The notes: a model not told the origin generated them from the sequence alone. Positions 26,919 to 36,594 are shown, counted from the stretch's first letter. The stretch: 64,000 nucleotides of DNA from Actinomycetes bacterium (GCA_021787035.1 JAJYMM010000173.1:1-64000), one strand, 5' to 3'. Translations and numbers: made by a program.

Positions 26919-28027
26919 AGCCGCAAAGGTCCCGAAGGCTGCCAAGGGAAGCAGGAATCCTCGCAGTCTGGGTCGCAATAATGATCGTGTTTTCTTCACT
27001 CTCAGGGCACTTTTTCACTGAATCTGATATTCTCAACCTATTTCTGAACGCTGCTGTCATAATATTGCTGTCGCTCGGCGAGGCGTTCGTCCTCTTGATC
27101 GCGGAAATCGACTTGTCGGTCGGGTCGGTCCTGGCACTAAGCGGAGTCGGGATGGCAGAGGCGTTCAACGCCGGCTTCAGCGCCCCGGGTGCGATACTGG
27201 TCGCGATCGCCCTCGGCGGTGTCGTGGGACTCTTCAATGGGGTGGTGGTCGCATACACGAGGATCCCGTCGTTCATAGTAACGTTCGCGTCCCTCGGGGC
27301 AGCGTCGTCGATACCTCTCGTAATCACTCAGGCGGTGCCCATCTACATAAGCGCGCCGTCGTTCAGCTTTATTGGGCAGGAAACGATTGGCCCGGTCCCA
27401 TTGCCCCTGGTCTTCGTCGCTGTCGTGTTCGTGGTACTGGCCTTGGTGCTCGCCCGGACCGTGTTCGGGTCGAGGGTGTACGCCGTCGGCGGCAACCGCG
27501 AGGCGGCAAGGCTGAGCGGCATCAGGATCCGACGAGTAGTGATCTGGTGCTTCCTCGTGAGCGGATTGGTCGCAGGGTTTGCGGGGGCCATTGAGGCTGG
27601 GCGGTTGAGCTCTGGGTATCCGACCGCGGGGTCTACGACCGAGCTCTTCGACGCCATAGCCGGTGCGGTGGTCGGGGGAGTCAGCCTTTTCGGTGGCATA
27701 GGGACGATCCTCGGTGCCCTTATCGGTGCCGTGATCGTCGGCACTCTCCAGCAGGGCTTGGACGTGCTAAACGTGAGCACTTACTGGCAGCCTCTCGTCG
27801 TCGGCGTCGTCATCCTCGTCGGGGTGGCCGTAGACAGCGTGCTACGAAGCGGCGGTCTGGCCGGCTTGGGGGACTTGTTCAGAAGTTGGGCCGCGCTGGG
27901 CAGAGGTGATCAGACCACGACCGGCACGGGCGGGGCGCCGGTACTGGCGACAAGCGGAAAGGTACTGGATTCGGCGGTGGGCCAACCGGGCACTGCGGGG
28001 CAGGAGCCGGCGAACGTGGCCGACTAG
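26915..28027 (+). CDS. Sugar ABC transporter permease (RbsC-type)
   Basis: CUT2 permease of 370 residues with about ten helices; conserved GEAFVLLIAEIDLSVGSVLALSG near residue 50 and GGVSLFGGIGTILGALIGAVI near 260. Start ATG 26915 overlaps the ATPase stop and is preceded by GAGGAGGAGG; the frame opening upstream lies inside the ATPase gene. The C-terminal 40 residues are an extra soluble tail. Last gene of the operon; a G/C-only repeat tract begins 90 bp downstream. Confidence 0.9.
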   Translation: MKPQRSRRLPREAGILAVWVAIMIVFSSLSGHFFTESDILNLFLNAAVIILLSLGEAFVLLIAEIDLSVGSVLALSGVGMAEAFNAGFSAPGAILVAIALGGVVGLFNGVVVAYTRIPSFIVTFASLGAASSIPLVITQAVPIYISAPSFSFIGQETIGPVPLPLVFVAVVFVVLALVLARTVFGSRVYAVGGNREAARLSGIRIRRVVIWCFLVSGLVAGFAGAIEAGRLSSGYPTAGSTTELFDAIAGAVVGGVSLFGGIGTILGALIGAVIVGTLQQGLDVLNVSTYWQPLVVGVVILVGVAVDSVLRSGGLAGLGDLFRSWAALGRGDQTTTGTGGAPVLATSGKVLDSAVGQPGTAGQEPANVAD

Positions 28028-28118
28028 GAGCGGGCTCCCTTTTCAGAGTGGCGGCACTGCCCCACCCTGCACCGGGGCCCACCCCCCGACGGGGGCGCTG
28101 CCCGGCTGCTCCACTCTC

Positions 28119-28254
28119 CGGGGCGGCGGGGCGGCGGGGCGGCGGGGCGGCGGGGCGGCGGGGCGGCGGGGCGGCGGGGCGGCGGGGCGGCGGGGCGCCG
28201 GGGCGGCGGGGCGCCGGGGCGCCGGGGCGCCGGGGCGCCGGGGCGCCGGGGCGC
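28119..28254. repeat. 8-bp GC-only tandem repeat tract
   Basis: About 17 units of GGGGCGGC, changing to GGGGCGCC in the second half. On the plus strand it is very G-rich with regular runs of four G, so it could form stacked G-quadruplexes. It lies between the rbsC-type gene and an AT-richer stretch (28270-28350) that probably carries the promoter of the next gene. Confidence 0.9.
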
Positions 28255-28529
28255 GCAAAATACTCACCCATCTGTTCAGCCGAAGGCCACTTCGTGGAGA
28301 AATTTGCCCGTTTTCGCGCTAAAAACTCACTAATGTCCGGCTAATGAATTTTCATGCCCTACGTTTTCCGCCCACTCGCCCATCCAGGTGCCTGGGACCC
28401 GGTGCCGGCGCGCTCGGGGCCAACTACCGGAGGCCCCGCGGCCACCAGCCGCGGTACGGTTCGTAACGTGATTTCACAGCGCTGGCACCGGCGAGCCACC
28501 CGAAGGCCCTTCGCCAGGCGACCAGGCTC

Positions 28530-29993
28530 TTGCGGGCGTCCATAACAGTGTCCCTGCTGGCGTCCTCCCTGCTGGCGTCCTCCCTGCTGGCGTCGCCGGC
28601 CCTAGCCATGACGGCTCAGGCTCATCCGCCAACCTCAGGGATTGCCAAGGCTTCGAAGGCTGCGCAGCCGCCCTCACCCACGGTGGAAGCAGTGGCGGCC
28701 CCCACCCTTGGCTCTCCGCCGGCCAGCGGCTCATGGGTCGCCGCGATCGCCGCGGTACCAAGCGGGAAGGGCTATTACGTTCTCCGCTCCGATGGCCAGG
28801 TGAGCGCCTTTGGTGTACCCCCGCACGGGTCCCTACCAGGGCGGCTCCCCCCGGGGGTGACCGCCACCGGCATATCAGTGGACGCGGCGACAGGCGGGTA
28901 CTGGGTCGTCACGTCCATGGGCCACGTGTACGCCTTCGACGCGCCGTCGCTCGGCAGCGTACACGTCCGACCCGGCGGATGGGGCCAGTACCCTGCAGCC
29001 GTGGGCATAGCTGCTGCCCCACGTGGCAAGGGCTACTACGTACTTCGCGCGAACGGCCAGGTAGTCTCTTTCGACGCCCCCTCCTACGGCAATCTGGCTG
29101 GCCGGATCCACTACGGCGCAACCGCACCCATCGTCGCAACGGGGATCGCCGTGGACCCCGCCACGGGGGGCTATTACCTACTGACGTCGGTCGGTGACGT
29201 GTACGCTTTCCACGCGCCCTGGCGCGGGAACCCTGCGGGGCTGGGCGGTCCGTGGGCCAATGCCCAGGCAGCTGGGATAAGCGTCGCCCCTGATGGGAAA
29301 TCTTACGCCGTTGTGGAGGCAGGCGGGGCGGTCGCCACATTTGGAGGTTCGACAAGGGACCACGCCATACCTACCCTCCCACAAGGGGCCTCGGTCTCGG
29401 GCATAACGTTCGACCCTGCGACCGGCGGTTTGTGGGAGGCCATCGACTTCACGCCCCTCGACGGCTACCTCAACCCTCTGCGTGCCGTGAGGTCGCTCCT
29501 GCCCCAAGAGGTAGACCAAGGCGTCGATTACTGCGGCTCCGGGCCGGTGTACGCCATCGGCTCAGGCTTGGTACTGAACACGGTCAACCCGGGATGGCCA
29601 GGCGGTGCATTTATCAGTTTGGTACTGAACACGGTCAACCCGGGATGGCCAGGCGGTGCATTTATCAGTTATCGCCTCTCTGGCGGCCCGGCCAGAGGTC
29701 TCGTGGTGTACGTGGCCGAGAACGTGACCCCAATGGTAGGCGTGGGCGAGCCCGTTGGGCCGACGACGGTGCTCGGCTGGCTTCATGACTCCGGCACTTG
29801 CCTGGAAACTGGTTGGGCCGACCCGAGCAACCCGGTAGAGCGAGCGGCGGCCCGGGCAGAGTACACGGGGAAGAACTCGACCGCATATGGCCTCAATTTC
29901 AATGCCCTGCTCGACACGCTCGGCGCTCGCCCCGGGCTTGTACAACCCGATGGGCCGCCTGGCCCACTGGCCCCCAGCTGGCCGCAGTGGTGA
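28530..29993 (+). CDS. Secreted propeller-repeat protein with degenerate M23-like C-terminal domain
   Basis: Signal peptide VSLLASSLLASSLLASPALA, itself built by a 15-bp tandem repeat. Residues about 65-310 hold degenerate repeats of the type GKGYYVLRSDGQVSAFG / GGYWVVTSMGHVYAFDAP, which resemble beta-propeller blades of secreted actinobacterial proteins. The C-terminal domain (GVDYCGSGPVYAIGSG, VYVAENVTPMVGVGEPV, GWLHDSGTCLETGWAD) resembles lysostaphin-like M23 domains. I do not see a complete metal site, so it may bind rather than cut cell wall. A 51-bp perfect duplication inserts 17 extra residues (LVLNTVNPGWPGGAFIS twice). TTG at 28530 is the only sensible start. Function unknown. Confidence 0.75.
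   Translation: MRASITVSLLASSLLASSLLASPALAMTAQAHPPTSGIAKASKAAQPPSPTVEAVAAPTLGSPPASGSWVAAIAAVPSGKGYYVLRSDGQVSAFGVPPHGSLPGRLPPGVTATGISVDAATGGYWVVTSMGHVYAFDAPSLGSVHVRPGGWGQYPAAVGIAAAPRGKGYYVLRANGQVVSFDAPSYGNLAGRIHYGATAPIVATGIAVDPATGGYYLLTSVGDVYAFHAPWRGNPAGLGGPWANAQAAGISVAPDGKSYAVVEAGGAVATFGGSTRDHAIPTLPQGASVSGITFDPATGGLWEAIDFTPLDGYLNPLRAVRSLLPQEVDQGVDYCGSGPVYAIGSGLVLNTVNPGWPGGAFISLVLNTVNPGWPGGAFISYRLSGGPARGLVVYVAENVTPMVGVGEPVGPTTVLGWLHDSGTCLETGWADPSNPVERAAARAEYTGKNSTAYGLNFNALLDTLGARPGLVQPDGPPGPLAPSWPQW
28551..28594. repeat. 15-bp tandem repeat (3 copies) in a signal peptide
   Basis: Three copies of TCCCTGCTGGCGTCC, the last one base short, coding SLLAS repeats. Copy-number change would alter the hydrophobic core length by five residues per unit while keeping frame. 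Confidence 0.9.
29568..29669. repeat. 51-bp perfect tandem duplication
   Basis: Copies 29568-29618 and 29619-29669 are identical and in frame. The flanks share no microhomology with the unit ends. Confidence 0.97.
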
Positions 29994-30348
29994 CCCGACG
30001 ATATGACGGCCCGGTCGGGGCTGGCGCATCCTACGGGGACCGCTCCTCCGGGACCGCGTGCCAGCTGGCAGAAGGGTCCTCGTGAGCACCGCTTCACGCA
30101 ACATGGGCGCTGCCGCTGGACGGCTCGCCGCTTCCGTCGCTGCCCTGGCTGGAGAGGACATTTGGGCCCGCAGCTAGGCAACCATGGCTTGGAACCGGCT
30201 CACGAGGCACTGGGCTCTTCCCTGGTCACCATGCGAGGGGCGAGATCGTCGTCAAGGTTAGTGAAGCTGGTCAACCATCTGCCATGCTGACCTCGCTGGC
30301 GCACATCGGAGGTGACGGTGGCACAGAGGCAGTCCTAGCCTGGTAGGC
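29994..30348. other. Gap without recognisable gene
   Basis: Short open frames here show no similarity or good ribosome sites. Probably the 3' region of the secreted-protein gene plus the promoter of the small coiled-coil gene. Confidence 0.4.
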
Positions 30349-30606
30349 ATGGTCGAACCTCTTGAGGACACCGTGGCACGGGCGGACACGGCACGGGCGG
30401 AGCTCACCCAGTTGCTGCAGCGCCTAGGGGCCGAACGAGAGGCCGTGAAGGCCGCCACAGCCGAAGCCCACGAGGCCATCCAAGGGCTCCGGAGCGCAGT
30501 CCGGGAAGCCAAGGAGGAAATGCGCCAGACGTCCAAGGCGGAGGCGCGCAAGCACCTGGCCCGGCAGATGCGGGCTGCGGCCGACATACTGGCGCGCGAC
30601 ATTTGA
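30349..30606 (+). CDS. Small coiled-coil protein
   Basis: 85 residues, almost entirely charged helix with heptad-like spacing (TARAELTQLLQRLGAEREAV, EAIQGLRSAVREAKEEMRQ) and no Pro, Gly-poor. Such composition is unlikely by chance in a non-coding frame. No family recognised. Codon use is like neighbours (high GC third positions). It stands alone between a secreted protein and the convergent GH43 gene. Confidence 0.6.
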   Translation: MVEPLEDTVARADTARAELTQLLQRLGAEREAVKAATAEAHEAIQGLRSAVREAKEEMRQTSKAEARKHLARQMRAAADILARDI

Positions 30607-30668
30607 CCCACCTCATAGGCCTGCCGGGCGGCATCAAAGGCGCCAAATAGCTGGAAGAGCCGGGGCGC

Positions 30669-31793
30669 TCACCCCGCTGCAAGCGGTGAGCCTGGCACGG
30701 GCACCATCGGAGGCCCGGTAACCGGCCAGCCTGACGAGCTCCAGTAGAGCCGGCGCACCTGTACCCACGGGTCCCCATTGTCCCAAGCGTCGTAATAGTG
30801 GTATACGATCAAGTCCCCGCTCGAGCTCACGTACACCGACGGCGAGCCGGGGCCGATCATCCCTTGGCTGCTGCCAAGGAGCTCCATGCCACCCCCCTCG
30901 GTCATCGGCGCACCGTTCGGGTCGAGGTAAGGCCCTGTGATGTCAGCCGACCGCCCCACGATTGTCTGGTAGGTGCTACCGATGCCCTTGCAGCAATAGC
31001 CAGCGGAAACGAACAGGTAGTAGTAGCCTCCGTGGGCCACGAGATACGCGCCTTCCTCGGCGTCGGGCGAGGGGGCCTCCGACAGCGAGTAGAGCTTTGG
31101 GCTCGCCGAGGTCGGCTTGCCTGTTGCCGCGTCCAACCTCATCAGCTTTATCCCACTCCAAAACGACCCGAACACAAGCCACTTGCTGCCGCCAGGCCCA
31201 GTGGCGAGAGCAGGGTCGATAGCGTTGTAGTCGTCGGTCGCGCTAGACGAGAACACCTCGCCATCGTCAACCCAGCGGTATTTGGGGCTCTTCGGGTCCA
31301 ACGTGGCATTCGTGGCCAATGCAATGATCGAGGTGTTGCTACCGAAGGTCGATGCGGCGTAGTAGAGGTGCCACCGCCCGTTGAAGTAGGAGATGTCCGG
31401 CGCCCAAAGGTTCGGTATGGGCCCCAGCTTGTTGGTTATCCACGCGGGGATACTCGGGAACACCGTCCCGACTAGGTGCCAAGAGCGGAGGTCCGTCGAC
31501 TCCCGGATCTGTATGTCCCCACCGTTGACGAGTCCACTGGGGTCGCCGGTCGAGAACAGGTACCAGGTCCGCCCCTCCTTCGCCATGCTCGGGTCGTGGA
31601 CGTAGGTGTAGCTCGGGACAGGGACCGTCCGAGCACGTTGCACGCTGGTCGCCTGAGCCGCAGAAGGCACCAACCCCCAAACGAGCACAGCACCAAGTGA
31701 AGCGGCGCAGGAGACAGCGCGAACCGCCGACCATCCCGCGCTCCGAAATAACAACCCCAGTTTACCCAACTTTCGCATTCCTCCTTCAATCAT
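30669..31793 (-). CDS. Endo-1,5-alpha-L-arabinanase (GH43)
   Basis: Secreted five-bladed propeller glycosidase that cuts the alpha-1,5-arabinan backbone. Signal peptide around residues 20-48 (VSCAASLGAVLVWGLVPSAAQA). Catalytic residues by family pattern: D67 (TYVHDPSM, base), D193 (DDYNAIDPALA, pKa modulator) and E247 (DAEEGAYLVAHGGYYYLF, acid). Other family motifs: WAPDISYFNGRWHLYYAAS and VFGSFWSGIKL. Length 374 fits GH43 subfamily 4/5 enzymes. Last gene of the minus-strand arabinan cluster, behind a LacI regulator. Confidence 0.9.
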   Translation of the reverse strand: MIEGGMRKLGKLGLLFRSAGWSAVRAVSCAASLGAVLVWGLVPSAAQATSVQRARTVPVPSYTYVHDPSMAKEGRTWYLFSTGDPSGLVNGGDIQIRESTDLRSWHLVGTVFPSIPAWITNKLGPIPNLWAPDISYFNGRWHLYYAASTFGSNTSIIALATNATLDPKSPKYRWVDDGEVFSSSATDDYNAIDPALATGPGGSKWLVFGSFWSGIKLMRLDAATGKPTSASPKLYSLSEAPSPDAEEGAYLVAHGGYYYLFVSAGYCCKGIGSTYQTIVGRSADITGPYLDPNGAPMTEGGGMELLGSSQGMIGPGSPSVYVSSSGDLIVYHYYDAWDNGDPWVQVRRLYWSSSGWPVTGPPMVPVPGSPLAAG

Positions 31794-31822
31794 GGCAACC
31801 TTCAGGAGCGCTTGGTAGGCCC

Positions 31823-32863
31823 CTACGCCCCGTGGTCTGTTGGCCCGCCCTCGCGAACGCCCGAAGACTGGCGCACGACGAGCTCCACTGGCAACAGAAC
31901 CGTCTCCACGTCGACATCCTCGCCTGATAGACGACGGAGCAGCATCTCCACTGCTTGTGCCCCCGTCTCCCTGAGCGGCACCCGCACCGTCGTGAGCGGA
32001 GGCCGTAGGTAGGCGGCAAAGCTGAGGTCGTCACAGGAGACCACCGCCACGTCGTCGGGCACGCGCCTGCCACTTGCTTCCACCGCCCCCAAGACACCGA
32101 CGGCCATGAGGTCGCTGTGAACGAACACCGCGTCTAAGAAAGGCACGCGTTCAAGCAAGAGCCGCGTGGCCGCCGCCGCTCCCTTCGGCGACCAGTCAGC
32201 CTCTACCACCAAGTCCTCCCCCCCCTCGACTCCCTCTTCGCCCAACCGCTGCTCCAGCCCGTGCAACCGGCTCCTCACGACGCGACGCCTAAAGGGGCCC
32301 GCGACAGTGCCAATAACACGGCGGCCCCCGCAAAGAAGGTGGTCTGCCGCAATCCAACCCACCTCCCGGTGGTTCGAGCCCACCATCGAAACCCCACCAC
32401 CAGGCACGTGATGGAGGCTGACCGAGGGCACCGTGCTCCGGAGGACTTCGGCAACTGCGAGATCCTCTTCCAACTGCGGCGCCGCGGCGATGATCCCGTC
32501 CACCCTCCGCTCGACGAGAAGCCTCGCAACGTCTGCGCCACCATCCCCGGCGTCAGTAAGGTTGCCGATCAAGGTGACAAGGCCATGCTCACGCGCTGCC
32601 AGGTCTGCCCCGACCGCGAACTCTGCCAACGCGAGGTCACCCAGGTTCCCAGCGATCAGGCCAATCGTCCGAGTGGCACGTCCCACCAGGCTCCGTGCCA
32701 CCGCGTTGGGCAAATACCCGAGCTCCTCCGCTGCCGCACGAATCCTCTCGGCGGTCTGCGAGCTCACCCGCACGGCCCGGCCATTCAAGACCTTGCTGAC
32801 TGTTTGGAAGCTCACCCCGGCAAGCGAGGCGACGTCCTTCAGCCCCACGTACCGGTTGGCCAC
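31823..32863 (-). CDS. LacI family regulator of arabinan cluster
   Basis: Helix-turn-helix VGLKDVASLAGVSFQTVSKV, hinge NAVARSLVG, and a sensor domain ending VAVVSCDDLSFAAYLRPPLT. GTG at 32863 (VANRYVGLKDVA) is taken as start; the frame runs to 32914 with a meaningless Trp-rich stretch. Located between the importer permeases and GH43 on the same strand, 59 bp after the permease stop, so it is probably the local arabinose-responsive repressor. I did not find an obvious palindromic operator beside GH43. Confidence 0.87.
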   Translation of the reverse strand: MANRYVGLKDVASLAGVSFQTVSKVLNGRAVRVSSQTAERIRAAAEELGYLPNAVARSLVGRATRTIGLIAGNLGDLALAEFAVGADLAAREHGLVTLIGNLTDAGDGGADVARLLVERRVDGIIAAAPQLEEDLAVAEVLRSTVPSVSLHHVPGGGVSMVGSNHREVGWIAADHLLCGGRRVIGTVAGPFRRRVVRSRLHGLEQRLGEEGVEGGEDLVVEADWSPKGAAAATRLLLERVPFLDAVFVHSDLMAVGVLGAVEASGRRVPDDVAVVSCDDLSFAAYLRPPLTTVRVPLRETGAQAVEMLLRRLSGEDVDVETVLLPVELVVRQSSGVREGGPTDHGA

Positions 32864-32921
32864 CGTCGCCCCACTCCAAACAAGGCCGGAGCATACCTGC
32901 CCGGACCAACGCAAACCGCCC

Positions 32922-33890
32922 TCACCCAGTGATGCTCCCTATGAGCGCACCCGCACGCCAGTACCGCTGAACGAACAAGAACAGCAGCACAAGCGGCAAC
33001 AACGTCATCAGCCCGCCCATCACCAACAAGGGATAAAGCAACTGGTCTCCGCTGACCGACGCATGTGAACCCCAGAACCCCAAGCCCACAGTCAACGGGT
33101 AAAGGCTCGCCTTGGAAAACAGCAGTAACGGCAGGAAGTAATTGTTCCAGATACCAACTACGCTCAACAACAGCACCGTCATGAGACCCGGCACCATCAA
33201 CGGCACCGCAATGCGCAGGAAAATCATAAATTCGCTTGCGCCGTCCATCCGTGCCGCTTCAATTAGTTCGACCGGCACCGACGCCTCTATGAAAATCCGC
33301 ATCAGGTACACGCCTACCACGCTCACCATGCTCGGCAGGATAAATCCCCAGATAGAATTTACCAGGTGCACCTTCGCGAAGACAAAATAGAGTGGGAGGC
33401 TGACGGCCGTCACTGGGATCAGCAGGGATGCAAGAACGGCAAAGAAAAGGACCTTACGACCAGGGAACTCGAAACGAGCGAACGCATAGCCTCCGAGAGC
33501 AGAAAGCGCAGTCGCCCCGCCACCCCCGAGCACAGCGTACAAGGCAGTGTTCACAAACCAATGAGTGAAGATACCCTCGCCGTCTACGTTCTTGAACAGG
33601 TCTTTGAAGTTCTGGATAAAATGAAACGGAGCTGCGAACCAAAAGCCGAAGGAACTGAACAGACGCGGCTGGGTCTTAGTAGAGTTTATAACGATCCAGG
33701 CAATTGGGATAAGTGTAAAAATCGCAAACAGGACGCTCACCACGGTTACGACCACTACTGTACCGCGCCTCACGCCATAGAGCCGCAAAGGAATGGTCGT
33801 GCGCTCCAGCTCCTCCCTTCGACGGCGCCGCGCCTCCCTCCGCTTTTCTATCCACGTCACTTTCGGAAGATCCCAGGTCCAACTGCTCAT
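32922..33890 (-). CDS. Carbohydrate ABC transporter permease (MalG-type)
   Basis: CUT1 permease: basic N-terminus (KRREARRRRREELERTTIPL), helix VVVVTVVSVLFAIFTLIPIAW, core FARFEFPGRKVLFF, and EAA loop IEAARMDGASEFMIFLRIAV followed by PLMVP. Overlaps the MalF-type gene by four bases (ATGA). Pairs with it and the binding protein at 35-36.5 kb. Confidence 0.9.
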   Translation of the reverse strand: MSSWTWDLPKVTWIEKRREARRRRREELERTTIPLRLYGVRRGTVVVVTVVSVLFAIFTLIPIAWIVINSTKTQPRLFSSFGFWFAAPFHFIQNFKDLFKNVDGEGIFTHWFVNTALYAVLGGGGATALSALGGYAFARFEFPGRKVLFFAVLASLLIPVTAVSLPLYFVFAKVHLVNSIWGFILPSMVSVVGVYLMRIFIEASVPVELIEAARMDGASEFMIFLRIAVPLMVPGLMTVLLLSVVGIWNNYFLPLLLFSKASLYPLTVGLGFWGSHASVSGDQLLYPLLVMGGLMTLLPLVLLFLFVQRYWRAGALIGSITG

Positions 33891-34861
33891 AGTGACACGC
33901 TCCTCATCTTCCGTCGGATCATCAAGGACCCAACTGAGATAATTGTAATCACAACACCCAGCACTACTGCCCCCGCCGCCGCGAGGTCATATTGCTGGTT
34001 ACCGATGGCCGTATTGTAGAGAAATATTGTCGGTGTAAACCCAAACGACACGTTAGGTGTAAACGACGCCAGGATCGACGGCTCCACGAACAGCTGCAAG
34101 GCGCCTATGAAGTTCAACAGGCCAAGCATCACCAGCGCTGGGCGGACCATAGGCAACTTCACCGACAGGATTATCTTTGACAGAGTCGCCCCCTCCACCA
34201 TGGCTGCTTCTACGGTGTCCCGGGGCACAGACCTCAGCGCAGTGTACAAAATCACCATGTTGTACCCTGTCCACTCCCATATAACGATCACGATGATCAT
34301 CGGGAGGAGCAAACTGGGCGACAGCAAGTTGGCCCCATGGAACCCCAAGTTTTCAGCCAGTTTGGTAAACGGCCCGAACTCAGGTTCGAGCAAAAACGAC
34401 CACATTATTGCTGACACCACCGTCGGCACGGCGAATGGTAGGAAGTAGACGGTGCGGAAGAAGCCCCCCCAACGCACCATACCGATGTCGAACACCGTCG
34501 CGAAGAACAGAGCGATCGCTAGCATGACGGGTATTTGGATGGCCGCGAAGATCAAAACACGGACCATTCCACCCCAAAACTGGCCCGAGCTAAGGATGGC
34601 CTGATAATTACTGAAGCCGGAGAACACAGTCCCGCCAACCAGCCTTGAAGTAAACAGGCTCGTGTAGACCGCGTAAACAAGAGGGACCAACGTGAACAGC
34701 ACAAACATCAACGTAAACGGCGCCACAAACCACAGCCCTCGCCCATGACGCCTACGGGAGAAGGACTTCGCACGCGCTCCAGACGACGGTACCGTTACCT
34801 GGGGGCTGCCGCGCCCTTGCGCCACTGCGACAGCAAATCTGTCGGCGACGTTTCCCTGCAT
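33887..34861 (-). CDS. Carbohydrate ABC transporter permease (MalF-type)
   Basis: CUT1 permease with opening helix GLWFVAPFTLMFVLFTLVPL, LAENLGFHGANLLSPS in the long periplasmic loop, and EAA loop VEAAMVEGATLSKIILSVKL followed by PMVRP. AGGAGG lies 12 bases ahead of ATG 34861. No ATPase gene is adjacent. Confidence 0.9.
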   Translation of the reverse strand: MQGNVADRFAVAVAQGRGSPQVTVPSSGARAKSFSRRRHGRGLWFVAPFTLMFVLFTLVPLVYAVYTSLFTSRLVGGTVFSGFSNYQAILSSGQFWGGMVRVLIFAAIQIPVMLAIALFFATVFDIGMVRWGGFFRTVYFLPFAVPTVVSAIMWSFLLEPEFGPFTKLAENLGFHGANLLSPSLLLPMIIVIVIWEWTGYNMVILYTALRSVPRDTVEAAMVEGATLSKIILSVKLPMVRPALVMLGLLNFIGALQLFVEPSILASFTPNVSFGFTPTIFLYNTAIGNQQYDLAAAGAVVLGVVITIISVGSLMIRRKMRSVSL

Positions 34862-34990
34862 CTCTTATCCAAACCTCCTACCGCTGCCGATATGGCAACG
34901 AACACCCGAAGCCCTGTCGAGAGAGCCTGTGCTACCAAGAGCACGCGGGCGCCTCGACAGGGTCGCGGGACTCGGGTGGGACCTCTGCTA

Positions 34991-35084
34991 AACGACTCTA
35001 CGTGGAGACCTTGAACCCTTCACTCTTAGCGTAACTGAACGACTCTACGTGGAGACCTTGAACCCTTCACTCTTAGCGTAACTG
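34991..35084. repeat. 47-bp perfect tandem duplication
   Basis: Copies 34991-35037 and 35038-35084 are identical. Each includes the stop codon of the binding-protein gene, so the extra copy lies downstream of the real stop. Confidence 0.97.
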
Positions 35085-36495
35085 ACGATCGTCTTTTGAA
35101 AAGCGTTGAGCGCTGCGTTCAGGGTCGCCTTACCGTCGAGGGTGTCGGCGAACATGGACCCAGCTTCGGTGATTACCTCCGTCATGAACGGGGGCCATTC
35201 CACTGGCGTAACCTTCTCGGCTGCAGAGTCGAACACGACGTTGGGGTGAGACGAGCCCGAGACCGGATAAGTAAGGGTCTTGAAAGAAGGGCTCCTCAGA
35301 AGAGGCAAGTACGTCGGGAAGAGCGACGAGGGGGGAGTCTTTATCACATTCCACGACTGCATCGTGGCATTGAGCCACATTGAGAACGCCGCTGCCTGAG
35401 CCGGGTGCTTGCTCGAAGCCATGACGGGGTACGACGACCCCCCGAGGTTGGTCTGCACGTCCGCTCCAGCCTTCCACTGCGGCAACGGGGCAGCACGCCA
35501 CACTCCCATTGAGTTCCCTGCGGCAGGTGCAAAGTACGACGGGCCCCAAGCCGCTGGCAACCAGGTGGCGTCGAGGGACTTCGCCATCTCACCCCACATG
35601 ACCGTGCCGTCAGTGTTCGTCTGGACAAGGCGAGCCTTTATGAGCTTCTGCCAGTAGTTGGCAAAGGCCATCTGCTTGGGGCCGTTAAAGTCGATGGTGA
35701 TGTTGGCCCCACCTGTGTACTGGAAGGGGAAAGCGCCGTCTTGCGCCATGAGCGCCAACATCCAGCCGATGTCCGTAGCGTCGAAGTTCGTGAACGCGCC
35801 AGCAGGATCCTCTTTATGGAAGGTAGCCGCTTCCGAAGCAAACTGCGCCCACGTCTTGGGCAACGCAAGGTGGTACTTGGCGAAGAGTTTGGAGTTGTAG
35901 TAGAGGCCAACAGGTGGTACTTGGCGAAGAGTTTGGAGTTGTAGTAGAGGCCAACCGGCCCTGAGTCGCCAGGGATCGCGTACACTGCGGAGCCCTGGCT
36001 GACCTCCTTCCAGGCCCACGGCGCGAAGTCCTTCGCGACCTTACTTGCCCCGTAGGGGACGAGATTGAGCAAGCTGTGCGTGATCTCAAAGTTGGGTAGT
36101 TCGGAGTACTCGACCTCCGCGACGTCCGGTTCACCTACGCCGGCCTTGATCGCGCTCGCGAGCTTCACATACTCAGCGTTACCAGCACCTACATCGTCGA
36201 GCGTCACGCAAATCTTGGGATGCGTCTTGTTGAACAGGTTCACTGCCCTGTTGATACCGGGCACCCAGATCCAAGCAACTATCGGGGTCGCGCCCGGCTT
36301 GCAGGAGGACGATGCCTTCCCAGCCTGCACCACACCCTGGGGACTACTGGCGTAAGCGCTCGGGCCACCTGGGGCCAGTACCGTGGCGACGAGGCCTGCG
36401 ATGCCGAGGACCGCCCCCTTGGTAGCCAACGTCCGGCCCCGGTGCCCAACACCCTCGGCTTTGGAACCGACGCCAACGCGGTTATCTATTGTCAT
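35045..36495 (-). pseudogene. Extracellular sugar-binding protein, frameshifted by a 44-bp duplication
   Basis: Signal sequence (GAVLGIAGLVATVLAPGGPSAYA) and mature domain opening IVAWIWVPGINRAVNLFNKT mark an ABC solute-binding protein; the C-terminal half (TWAQFASEAATFHKEDPAG, GGSSYPVMASSKHPAQAAAF) is intact in another frame. The frames join exactly at a 44-bp duplication (35868-35955): both copies encode VGLYYNSKLFAKYHL. Removing one copy gives one continuous protein of about 468 residues. As written, translation from 36495 leaves the true frame near 35912 and ends at 35638. GAAAGGA eight bases before ATG 36495 is a good ribosome site. It belongs with the two permeases downstream, likely importing arabino-oligosaccharides. 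Whether the gene is really broken depends on the duplication being real. Confidence 0.85.
35868..35955. repeat. 44-bp perfect tandem duplication (frameshifting)
   Basis: Copies 35868-35911 and 35912-35955 are identical. No shared bases at the outer boundaries. Forty-four is not a multiple of three, so it disrupts the binding-protein frame. Confidence 0.97.
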
Positions 36496-36594
36496 GCAAG
36501 TGTCCTTTCTTAGTTAGTTAGTAGTTGTGGCTTTTTATGAGTTTTCCGCTGAGCCTAACGCAGTGACCCAACCTTCAGCCTAGGCACGCGAAAT

